Program-made: the position numbers and the translations under genes
Part shown: piece after piece, positions 1 to 12,100 of the stretch
Position numbering within the stretch: position 1 is the stretch's first letter
Layout of the letters: every line of letters starts with the position of its first letter
Assembly (NCBI GenBank): GCA_947846985.1
Contig: CANTUZ010000005.1
Location: 5,130,001 to 5,194,000 of the forward strand
Source of the DNA: Fratercula arctica
Taxonomy: Eukaryota; Chordata; Aves; Charadriiformes; Alcidae
Length of the DNA stretch: 64,000 bases
Reading direction: 5' to 3'
Notes under the pieces: generated by a model
Told to the model about the DNA's origin: nothing
Seen by the model: only the letters and a program-made list of their open reading frames with translations
Database searches by the model: none

Positions 1-740
1 ATTCTATTGGACTCCACTGTGCTCACAGTCAGTAAGGTTACCACTTGGAAATGATTCCTTATGTTTTAGTTGAAGTCTTACGATAGAAATTGGGTTTTCT
101 TCAATGAATGCTTCATAGTGAGCTATAGAAGAATAGAAAAATAGGTGCATTCTGCTTTTTTTATCTGCCTTTGCTGATACACCAAACATAACAAAGAAGT
201 TATATATAAAGATATATTAAAAAACCCCTATTTCTCTCTATATAACTATTTATACATATAACCGTGTATAATTTCTATATATGTATTTAGATTTCTATGT
301 CCATGGCAGCATTTCTAGAAGTACATAGGATAAACCTTGCAAGTGCAACATACTTGATTGTGAAGTCATGGAAAAATGAACATGCCATGAACTTTTCTAC
401 CTAGAATTTCCCTAAGAGTCTTTCTGTCAAGCTGTAATCCTCTCAGAGGTTTTGGAGTTGTGCGTGGATTGATTAATAAAGCTCCTTTTACTTAATAGCA
501 ATACCACTTAAGTATCCTTTAGATTTGTGACTCCAACACTGTGGAAAATGTTTAGCAGAAAAGAAGGATTTCATATAGTGTTCGGAATTCACCATATAGA
601 GTGGTAAAGACGCACCATAATTTAAAAATAAAGGGGGGGGGGGGGGGGAAGACAGCATTTTAATTACATTAAACAGACTTGTCTGATAGAGCTAGGATTT
701 ATTTATTTATTTATTTAAATTAACATTTCTATGCATTTAG
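1..740 (+). other. NAV2 intron sequence upstream of the first exon in the window
   Basis: No exon is recognised before 741. The stretch is AT-rich, with TATA-type short repeats near 200-300, a 16-nt G run at 633-648 and an ATTT repeat at about 699-717. Confidence 0.6.
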
Positions 741-836
741 GATTCAAGGCCTCGCACGTTCCTCATAGGCTGCATCGGAGTCAGTGGCAAGACCAAGTGG
801 GATGTTCTGGATGGGGTCGTAAGACGGTTGTTTAAG
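741..836 (+). CDS. NAV2: NAV2 coding exon a (32 codons)
   Basis: The acceptor is ATGCATTTAG before 741 and the donor is AAG|GTTAGT after 836. The exon is in phase 0 at both ends. It encodes DSRPRTFLIGCIGVSGK followed by TKWDVLDGVVRRLFK. The GVSGKT piece resembles a P-loop but precedes the clear one in exon c. The donor is weaker than consensus (T at +3). Confidence 0.93.
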
Positions 837-3072
837 GTTAGTGAGTGCAATTTGCTGTGTGCGTGAATTCTCCTATTAGATTTCGATGGTACCAGGCAAT
901 ATTTAACTTCCTGTGATTATTACTGTTACAGCGCAGAACAAAGTCAGAGATTCCAATGCTGCCTGACCTTTCCTGTCCCTTTTTCACCCTAGGAGTACAT
1001 CATTCACGTGGATCCCGTGAGCCAGCTGGGGCTGAATTCAGACAGTGTTCTGGGCTACAGCATTGGAGAAATCAAACGCACTAATAGCGCAGAGACACCC
1101 GAGCTGTTGCCCTGTGGCTATCTAGTTGGAGAAAACAACACTATTTCAGTTACCATCAAAGGTAATTACGCTTGACGTGTCTTTTGTAGTTACTAATGAC
1201 AGTTTTATCAAAGCTTGCTGTGTAAAGAAACTCAGAGGAGTAGAAACATTTTGTTGTGTTTCTTGTTCCTGTCCCTGCCTTTTAAAGACAACACTTAGAG
1301 TATGCTAAGTCTGTAAATTCAGCAACTTTTCGGCCGGTAACAGTAGGAATAATTACACACACAACAGTTTTCTGCAAGTATCTTGAACTGATGCCTGGAG
1401 TTGTCTTGGAGAAGACCTCACACCGCAAGGGACGTGGTAGAGTTGGTTGAGCAGCAAAGAACCTTCCAAGTGAATAAAGCCTCAGAATTTCATTAACTCT
1501 TTGTAACGGCTCTAGTTGTTATTTCCTTCATGCAGAGTAAAGCAAATTCTTGATTTAGCTTGCTTGCTTGGTCTCGCTGAAGCGTCCCTCCTTAGGCCAG
1601 TAAGGAGGGATCCCAGAATTCATGGGGCACCTTAAAATCTGGATTTTTTTCAAAATTACCATTTTCAGAGTTCTCGTCAATTTCATTATATCATAATGAT
1701 AAGAATGTAATGCTTCTATTTCTCCTGTGGTTTCTCATTTGGTTTCTCGGGGAACCATTTTTATACAAAAACTACTAAGAAACCAGGTTTGAGGGAAAAA
1801 TCCTCACCCACTGCTTTCTGAATGTGCATTGCCTTGCTCGAAGTTACGCCCGTGAAATCTGGAGCGTAGATCCGCATACAGCAGTAGAGTATTTGAGAGC
1901 GTTGCCAAACACTCTACGGCTCCACTTCAAAATGCGGCTGTGGCATTTGCCTGAAAGTAGCTTGACTGTTGAATATTGATGTAGAAAATCAATTACCTTG
2001 GGTAGCAAATCGGCGGACAGGAAGACAAAATAAGCCATGAAATAAATACCTCAGTGCACTGAGGCTTGATGTGAACCCGGGGTATTCGGCTTACTTAGAA
2101 TACGCTGTCCAATGGTAAATCCCAATTGAAATGTTGCTTAAGGACTAGCCATATCTGTAGAGCTGCCATCTGATTTTATACTTAACTTGCATTGGCTTGA
2201 CTTGTACTTTGAAGCTTTATATGTGATAACAGTTTTCAACAAAACAGAAATGTATTTAATCAATTTATGGAAAATCGCTTCCGTACACCTTTGAGATATA
2301 AAGCTGCCTATATAAATATTTAATATTCCAAGTAACCATTGAGGTGCAAACATTTCTGTGTGTGATCTGCCAAGCTTCCCTTTCCGCTGTTTATTTTGAA
2401 GCACTGTGTATTTTCCCTGAGCCAATTCTGCCTAAAGTGACTGCTGACATTGCGTAAATGCTTATCAGTAGGAGTTTTATGTTAGACGAGATAACTATCA
2501 GCACACAGAGGAGGAGTTTTAATTACAAGCGTTTGGGAAAGTAGGGGGAGTTGATGATAGCTGGGGTTTTTTTGTCTAGTGATTCAAAAGTAAACAAGTA
2601 ACTTCTGGATGAATGCGTACCGTACATGGCGAAATACTGCCAAATGGATGGTTTGTGTGTGAAAAACGTGGCCTGGAATCATTTGTTCGGCAACTTTCGT
2701 AGGGTTTTAGACACCCTAGGATGCAGCTGAGTACCTTGAAAACTGGGAGGGCTGAAGGATGCTCCAGGCTAAGCCCATAGGTCACTCCTGCACTTGCTTT
2801 GCCAGCTTTCTATGTGCTCCTCTCGACCACAGGGGATGCCGGAGTGAGGAAGGGATTTATTTCTAAAGTTAGAAACAGGCTGGTCGGGTCAGATCCTAAA
2901 TCTGTTGTTTCTAAGTGTTGTTTTGTGGTTTTCTCCTCCTATTAGTAGTGCCAGGTTCATTCACAAAATCACATTTTTTCAGTTCCCTGGTATGACTGTC
3001 TAGTCATTTCAACTAATTTTGATTTGTTCAAACTCCGCTAACGGGATTGCCTTGCAGCGTTACAACTACCTA

Positions 3073-3106
<34 letters not shown>

Positions 3107-6100
3107 CCTTTCATAAATGCAGGTAATTTGGATAAAAATTGGGAATCCCTCTCAATGAGGAACCTTTTCCTCTTGCAGGTATCTGCGAGAACAGTTTGGA
3201 TGGTCTGGTGTTTGAATCGCTGATCCCAAAGCCTATACTGCAGCGTTACGTCTCTCTCCTGATGGAACATAGACGGATTATCTTATCTGGCCCCAGTGGC
3301 ACGGGTAAAACATACCTAGCGAACCGTCTGTCGGAGTATATGGTCCTTAGAGAGGGCAGGGAGTTGGCCGATGGCATTATTGCAACCTTCAACGTGGACC
3401 ATAAATCCAGTAAGGTGAGGAAACGGAAATCACCCGCACACAATTAATGCTGCCGCATCTCAAAAATTAGAAACTCCTCCTTTATTAATCCATCAAAGGC
3501 TGATTTTGAACTCATCTTTCTTTTTAAAGCGTTACGTTAATCCTGAAGGGAATAATATTTAAGGTTTTCAGAACCTGATTATGGGTCTGAAATAGCAGGC
3601 TTCCAGGTGCGTATTTAAACACCTAAAGGTGTCACGATTTTCGAGTGGTTAGCAGCCTGGGAAATGCTGAGGAAGTTAAAAAACACCTGCATATAAAATT
3701 CCCAGCAGCTTAAGCAATCCCTGTTGCACGCGGGCATTTTTCCAAAAAGCCTCAAATGCATCTCTAGGCTGTCAAGGGTTTCTGCAGCTGCAAGTATCAG
3801 CAGCTGTCATCTGCATGTGCTGGGCTTGGGGTGACTGTTGTCCAGACGCATTCCTGCGCCGGTAAGGCATGTCTCTGCTTTTTTTACATGGTGCTGGTTT
3901 TGCTGAATATCCCTCCAGTTGAATGTCTAGATTAAAGGAAAGGAAAAAAAAAAAAAAAAAAAAAGGGCAAAAAAGCTGTATATTTGATGGCCGTAGGCAC
4001 ACTTTCCTCTGGAGGAAAGGGATGGTTGAAATTGTGATTGTAGGCCACTGGTGAGACGTGCAGTGGAATAAATGCTTTAAAGCTGCTGAGAGTATTTCGA
4101 TCCTTCTTTCATGGCGCTACTGAAGGCATCCGAATTTGGCCTCTGACAGGGGATGCTTTATTCCAGGTTAATGTTATCAGCTGCGTTTCGGTAGACGCAC
4201 AGTTGCAAGAAGGGACGCCAAAGCTGGCTGGGATGAAAAGTTTGGTTTGGTGTGTGGGGAGTTAAACAAATTCCTGGAAAGAAAGAAAAATACATTTCAG
4301 GTCTCTTTGGGTGTCAGATTAGGACAGCGCGAACGAAGAAAACGCAAACCAAACGACAAAATCTGACCCCCCTTTAGGCCGCTATCTCGCACAGGATTTC
4401 TGACGTAGTCTTTGAATCTTACGCATCACCTAAAAAAGAGCAGGAAAACCATATTATTCTGTTTTCTCATGGAAAATGTGAGATGTCAGGCTCTTTTGCT
4501 TTAGATTTCATTACAAGGCCAGTGGCTTATTTATCTTGAATGGATTTTCAAGGAATATGAAGAAAACTCTCCTTTTCTTTTCTTTTTTTTTTTGTTTTTG
4601 TTTTCTTTATATGCGCTTTGCAGGAGCTCCGCCAGTACCTGTCCAACCTAGCAGACCAGTGTAACAGTGAAAATAACGCTGTGGATATGCCTCTTGTAAT
4701 CATTTTGGATAATTTGCATCACGTTAGCTCCCTAGGAGAGATCTTTAATGGACTTCTAAACTGCAAGTACCACAAATGGTAAAGAAATAACAGCAGAACA
4801 CATTCCGTGTTTCAATACTGCAGTCAGACCACCACCCCTTGCAAAACGTCATCACAAAGCCAAACACAAACTCTAAATTAATTTGGTAAAGTGGAGTGAG
4901 ATGAACAGACTCGCCATGTTACGGACAGCACTTCAGAGGCTTTTTTCTTCGTAAAATGATCGATTCCTCTGAAATCAGTAATAAAAAAGTAGCAGAGGAA
5001 TTGGGTAATTTGCATTCACCTCCTGCAGTAGATCTTCAATACTAAAACCCCACTTTTAGTGAAAGATCCCGCTTTGAGATTTGTGTTTTGCTTTCAGAAT
5101 TTGATGTTCTCAGAAGTCAGATTCTCAGTAGAGAATCTGGTTATAAGTAACTACCAAAGCCGCCTTTGACAAAAGAGGTTTGAATAACCTTTTTTAACGC
5201 CAAGATCTTACTAACAAGTTGTTTTTCAAAATTTGCGCAAGTTTGATTTGCTTGATTGGTTTTTTGTTGGTTTTTTTTTTAATAGTCCGTATATTATTGG
5301 CACGATGAACCAAGCCACCTCCTCCACACCTAATCTTCAACTTCACCATAATTTCAGGTACTGTTTATTCATGTTTCTCATTTGTGTTTGTGGGCTGGCA
5401 AAGGAGAAACGGCTACTGAGTCATCTGAAATTGTTCTTATCAGCTGAAATAGCAAACTGAGAGAGAAATACCATTCGCTTACTAGTTGCTGCCCTAACAT
5501 GTGCGGCTTTGTTACGATGCTGTTATTAAAGTAACTGTGATTTGTAAAACTTCTACTTTTCAGAGGATCGTTAAGATATTTGGTCTTCTAACAAGTTTCA
5601 AATAAGGCAATATTTAGGCAAAGCAGCTACTGAATGAGAAATAAGCTGAAACAATGCACGATACAAATTGTTTCACCTGGTGGACTCATCATTGCAAAAT
5701 AATTTTTGCTAAGAAACATATGTGACCGGGATAACCCATTTTGATCATGATAATAAATATTAAAAGAAATTTAGCCCAGAAACAGGTATGTTCAGTAGCA
5801 TGAAAGAGAAATAATGGACATTTCTGCTCTTCTGCCGTAGATGGGTGCTATGTGCTAACCACACTGAGCCGGTCAAAGGCTTTCTTGGCCGTTTCTTGAG
5901 AAGAAAACTAATTGAAACAGAGATCAGTGGCAGGATGAGAAATGCAGAGCTGGTTAAAATTATTGATTGGATTCCCAAGGTCTGGCAGCATCTGAACAAA
6001 TTCTTGGAGGCTCACAGCTCCTCTGATGTTACTATTGGTAAGTGCTCTGCCCGTGCGCCCAGGCATATATAAATATATGTATTTTATTTCCTTGTATATC

Positions 6101-9100
6101 AGGTGCATCCTTGTACGTTTCCGTGTGCTATTATCACATAAAAAAGGTTTCTTTAAAACCCTGCTTTTAGATGGCACTGGACTCTCAGGCAAACAGTACA
6201 AGAAGTTTCTCAACCTTTTTTTTTTTCCTTTATCTAAGAAAAAAGGACTTCTTTCTAAGTCCTGGATACAAACCGTGTTATGAAATCTGGTGAATTGTTT
6301 TCCCAGTTTGACAATTGGATTCAGAGGATTTTTGAGCTCTCAGGAAGAGCAATTCACCAGCTGCCTACTTAGGTTCTCTCGTCCTTGGCTTCTTGCTCCA
6401 GAGAACTGGAAGTTGTTGTTTGATCCTATTGTGATGCATATCATGATTGTGATGCGTATCATGATTGTGATTTGAGTGTAATATCTGAACTTCCCTCTCC
6501 AGGTCCACGGCTCTTCCTCTCCTGTCCGATAGATGTAGATGGTTCTAGAGTTTGGTTTACTGACTTGTGGAACTACTCCATCATCCCGTATCTTCTGGAG
6601 GCGGTTAGAGAAGGGCTACAGGTGAGCAGGCGAAAGTGAAAAATCCTAAGTCTTGGACGGTATCTATTCAAAAGGCAACACAGCATCAGCCAAAGCTGAA
6701 TAACGGCAACATTTTCTGTAGATACAACTTTGCACACTGAATGCCTGCGTGTCTGTGAAAATGTAACCTAAATTGTCATTAATTTCAGGCAGAATTATTC
6801 TCTTCAAACAATTTTGAAATGTGGAGTGGAAGCACTAAAAATCCAGATTACACATATTTTTTTTAAAAGCGTTTAGGTTCCCAACTGCTCACGTTTTCAG
6901 GGGGTGGGGAGGGAGGGTTTAGACACCCAAATGTCTTTCAATACTCTGTTCCAGAAGCACACCTTAAAATTGTACTGCGCATCTGAAAAACATGTTTGTG
7001 GTCATTAAACTTAGTTACGCAGGATGTTCCTTTGTAACTCAAATCTTTCAGCAGAGGAGGAACAAGCTGTGTATAGAGAGAAACGTATTAATGAGTGACA
7101 GGATCAGTACCAGGGACATTTTGATTACTTCTCAGTCTCCAGGATGAATTTTTCAGTGGCTTCCTTCATAATTTTCAGAGGCCACAGTGAAATCATCAGT
7201 GATCGCCTGTACTTAGTAACCGATTCATACTCCAGCAATTTGGATGGTTTTAAGCATGACCACGCAGTTCTTAGCATCTCTATGACAATAAAGCACGTTG
7301 GAATCAGGAGGAGAGTCCAAGAGAGGATCGCTATGGGCTTGCCATGCAGCTATGGAAAAAACAACCTTTTTTTATTCTTTAATCTTCTGTTCACAGAATA
7401 AGCGTGGCAGCATAACGTTCAAAAGACAGTTTTGGAGGTAGCGTCATCAAATATCAGTAAATTCTGGGCATTGCATGCGTGAAAGCTGAACACAAGATCC
7501 CACGTACAGAGACAAAAATCTGGATCACAGTGAGAGTCTGGGAGATTGAAAAAGGGCTGAAGGTAGATGGAGAATAGGAAATTATGGCAATGCATCAGGA
7601 GCTTGTGTTCTGGTGAGAGGACAAATGCCATTTTGAGGGCATAAACTGTAATTACATCTGATAGAGGTAGGAAGAGAATAGGACTTCTGTATGTAAAAAG
7701 ACCTATTAGAAAGCTAAAGTGGGAAGGGTTCAGAAAAGAACAGTGGGTATCATTAAGATACAGGAAGCATTATTCAATGAGAGAGATGAGAAGCTCAAGC
7801 TATTCAGTTTGTTCAAGAGGAAACTAAAATATTACTTAGTCTATGGGAGTCTTCTGCTTTAGTCTTGCAGGAAAAAAAGAAGTCCGGCGGATGTTTGACA
7901 AGTTTGGACTAGAAAAATTCAAACTAGAAGCAAGACGCTGCTTGCTATTAGTAAGAATTATTAACAGTTGTGAAATTTTACTTGTAGAAGTAATAGGTTC
8001 CCCATCACATATGTCTCCGTGTCTGAAGTCTTTCTGAAACATGAAATAACTCCAAGTACGAGCTCCATGGAGAACCAGTTGTGGTTCCTTTGTGTTTGTG
8101 AAAAACAGCTCTCTCCGTTCTGCTGCTGCTTAGGGCTCACCATTGCAGTGTGCGTCAGGTTGCCTTGCTATTAAGATAGGTAAAAAAAAGCGTGAAAGAT
8201 GTATTTTGGAAAATACTAGGGTTTTGTTTGGGTTTGCTTGTTTGTTGTGTTTCTTTTCTGTGCAATACCCTTTCTGTATTAGAGGTTCAGCTCATCTCTG
8301 CTCTGCATGGGAGTGCTCTGCAGAGAATGGAAAAATCATGAAAATGCACCAGTCTGAGTACTTGAAGTACTTAAAAAAAAACCCCAAAAAACAATGAGAT
8401 TTTACATCGCCCAGTTAACAACTACCCTGGGTTTCATTTGCTATCTATACAGCAGAGATTTATAGGTATTAGCAAAGAGAGAGAAGACAACCCTGTCATA
8501 GAAATAACAACTCTGTACAATTCTATGAAATATATGAATTCTTCATATGTTTGGTCAGAACTTGTGCGAGCTGTGTTTGCCATTTGAAATTCGTCCGTGC
8601 CTGGAGACCTCATTTTCTTTGAGATGATTGTGTTAAGGTCTTAGAGCTGAGGAATTTGATAGGTCCTAAAGTACAGCGCACACAGAGGAACTTTGCTAGA
8701 AATAGAACAGGAGAACCATTTCACGTAAAACTACCTATAAAGGAAGGTAATGGGAGCCAATAATCTTTTTTGACCTAAAACAAGTGACAGGAGAGTGTGT
8801 GACTTTGTTTCCTCCTGGAAAGGACAAAACTGATGCTCACAGTGGTGCTTGGGCTCCTTCTACTGTGTTTTGAAACTCTCCTATCGGCTGATCACCAGGT
8901 GTGGAAAGCATTGAAAATTTAGTAACAGAAATGAAGAGAAAGAACAACAATTAATAAAACCGTCTTTTTGCTTGCTTGTTTTGCCCGGTATCTGCATCTT
9001 TCCTTAGGTTATTTGAATGGCTTGTGTTCCAAGTGTAAGGATTTCGGTTTCTCTCTTCGTACTGTTGATTCTGTATCCGCTTCAGTCCCATTTCCCTAAA

Positions 9101-12100
9101 TTCCACTGATTTATTTCTATTTAAACAATTTATCGATTTACTCTAGAATCTCTCTTTTTTCAAGTCTGTGGATAAGAATAAGACTGCCGTAGTTGAAGAG
9201 TAGCCAGAGCTGTGCTAATTAACTTGCTAGTGCTAGAAATGTGCATTTTATTTTGGGATATTTTCTGTCCCCTACACCCACAAAGGCTCCTCTGAGAACA
9301 CATCTTCTCTCATCAAATTGCCTGCCAGAAGGGAAGGGTGGACTGCTGAATTCACTCTGATCTCTGTGGATCTAAACGGAACTATTTTTATATACCTGTT
9401 TCTCATTTAGAGAACTATTTTGGGTCAGAGACAAGCGAGCCAAATGGATCCTTATGGTAATTGCTCCCATTGGAGCCGAGGGGTTTTTTTTGTTCTTCAA
9501 AACAGGGATGTGAAAATTAGAGGGTTCTATAAACCCCCCCCAGTTCTTCCTGTTTGGTGGATCGATACAGAACGCAGCACCAGCAAAAAGAGGACCCAAA
9601 AATCCCTGTGGCTTCCTTCCACCGTCACTCGTACTCCAGTCTCTCTGCGGTGCTTTGTGAAGCAACCCGTCGGATTCTCGCCCCCTTGATTGCTCTCTAG
9701 AAAACGTGCGCGTGAAAGGGATGGACAGAACGGCTTGCTGTGGAAGGGAATAGTGAAGTTAGTCATTCGACTCTCCCATTTACTGAAGATATGTGATGAT
9801 TTCATGTACTGAAATGAGAATTTTACGTACTAGCTCATTTTCAGGAATGCGCTAGGATCCACTCGGACCTTCTGGATAGCAAAGACATGAAAAAAATAAA
9901 ATCCTCTCCGCTTCGCAACTGACGTGTCTCGCTGTAAATTCGAGAACAAGATGAAAATAGGAGATCTGGTTTACCACAGCTTGAAGACGTTATGCTGAGA
10001 AAATAATATAGTACAGCTCAAGGGTGAAGAGCGTTCGGGTGGTGGAAGGGGCTGTGTTTAAGATTGCGTAGCACCATCTGCTGGGCACCTCCGCTCTGGG
10101 CTGGGGCTCGCTCAATTCTGCTTCAGAATGAAGCCGATCGTGGTATTTAGAGCAATTTAATACTTTGTGCGTGCAAAAAACTAAAACCACAAAAAACCCA
10201 AGAGGAAATAGCAATGAGGAAAGCGAGACAGTCTTTGATCAGTCAGGGAGCCGATGAAGTTCTTTGTTCCCCCTGTACGTCGTGCAGGAAAGGGAGAGTT
10301 CTCTGAATTAAAGTGACAAAATACCAGTGACAAGCTCCAGTAGCTGAAGGATGTTTAGGCAGAAATTTATTAAGCAGAAATAAACATTTTATAGTCATTT
10401 GAATTCGTATTTATGCTTTTGAAAGTCATGCGGCATTAAAATGATTTTGTTATCTAATTAAGGCAAATTTAACTGAATGTAACAAGAAGAATGTGTTGGG
10501 ATTCAGTAACACAGACTGTTCAAAACAGGAAAAGCTTTTGAAATAGAGCTTGCTTACTTGAAATAGGAACACGAACGCAGCCAAATCCTGCTGGCGCTTT
10601 TTCTTGGTGGAGTACAAAGAAATTCCCCTGACTTGAAAACCTTTTGCTGTGACATCCATCATTATTGCCTGATGACAGGTCTCGCGTTTCCTCCTACCCG
10701 TTCCACTGACGGCAATTTCCTGACAAGAGCAAACGTAGATAAGGCAGCTGCTGGTGCGATCCGGATGTCGACACTGACGGCCCCTTTTGTTCATTGACTT
10801 TATTTAAGCTAACTTTATCAAGTGAGGTTATTTTCAGGTCTCCCTTTCTTCAACTGGTGACGAGAGGCGGGCACTGCAGTCTCAAAGGAGGTGGTCAGCC
10901 TCTTCCAAATCAGTTGCCATTAAAAATAGGTAAAACTTTGTATGTCATTAGGGTAAGGAAAATCTTGCTTGTTTGTGTTCAGCCCTTCTTGCAAGTGCTT
11001 TCTGCAATCCAAGGCTCACGGCGCATTCATTTTGGTGAGATGGGCACTGAATTAAATGGTAGACTAATAGGAGTGTTTTACGTGTTTTTGTGCTTTTCCA
11101 GTTGTATGGGAGGAGAGCGCCCTGGGAGGATCCTGCCAAATGGGTAATGGACACCTACCCCTGGGCGGCCACCCCGCAGCACCACGAGTGGCCGCCTCTG
11201 CTCCAGCTGCGGCCTGAAGACGTGGGCTTTGACGGCTACTCGATGTCACGGGAAGGCTCGACCAGCAAACAGGTTCCAGTGAGCGATGCTGAAGGAGATC
11301 CTTTGGTAAGCTCTCATTTTTGAAACCGCAGAACCGCTTTATTTCCCTTGTTTCTAGGGATTAGAAACAGGAAGAAAAAAGTAAAGAACAGTTGAGTAGT
11401 GATTAAAAATTTTAGAACGAGAAGGTGACGTTTCTGGGAAAGTCATCATGTCAACTCGGGGAATGCATTCGCACAGAAAGTCCATGCAGTTTTGCAAGAA
11501 GCAGCAGCCGAAGCTTTTCACATTCATTTGTTGAGGCTATTTTTGAGGATTCACTTTTTGAGGAGTGACTGAGGATGCGTGTAATCAATGTAATTTCTAT
11601 ACTGGGACTGAATGTGTGATCTTAAATACACATACTGGAATAGCACAGTGGGACCCTTCCATTGAGCCTGCTTTGCCACAATCACGGCATAGGCTTGTTG
11701 CTTTACTTCGCGAGGTTTTTAGAGCTGTATTCTTGACACCCAGTGAAAATTGAGATTTTTCAAGGAATCTATGAACGAGTAGTCTCCATGACTGGTGCCT
11801 GATTTGTGAATTAGAAATACCATGCAAGCATATAGGGAAATACTAACGTGTATTTCTATCGAATGTACAAACTGAATTTGAAGGTAACGCGAAATACACA
11901 GTTTCTTCCAATGGGAAACAGGTATTGAAGCTGCTGTGCAAACCCTGAATGCCCTGAAGCTGTTCTCTTGAGGTGTACATTTTTCTGGACAGTTGGGGGT
12001 ACAGAACATGGTTACACTTTTCACTAGCACATATATACATGTACAAATGTCAAGCTAGATATTATGGCGTTCAGATTTGCCTCTTTTGACTGATCTGTCT

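Noticed and set aside
7690..7870. Possible ancient CR1 tail in a NAV2 intron
   Set aside because: Only a vague resemblance to the CR1 3' coding end; too diverged to support without alignment.
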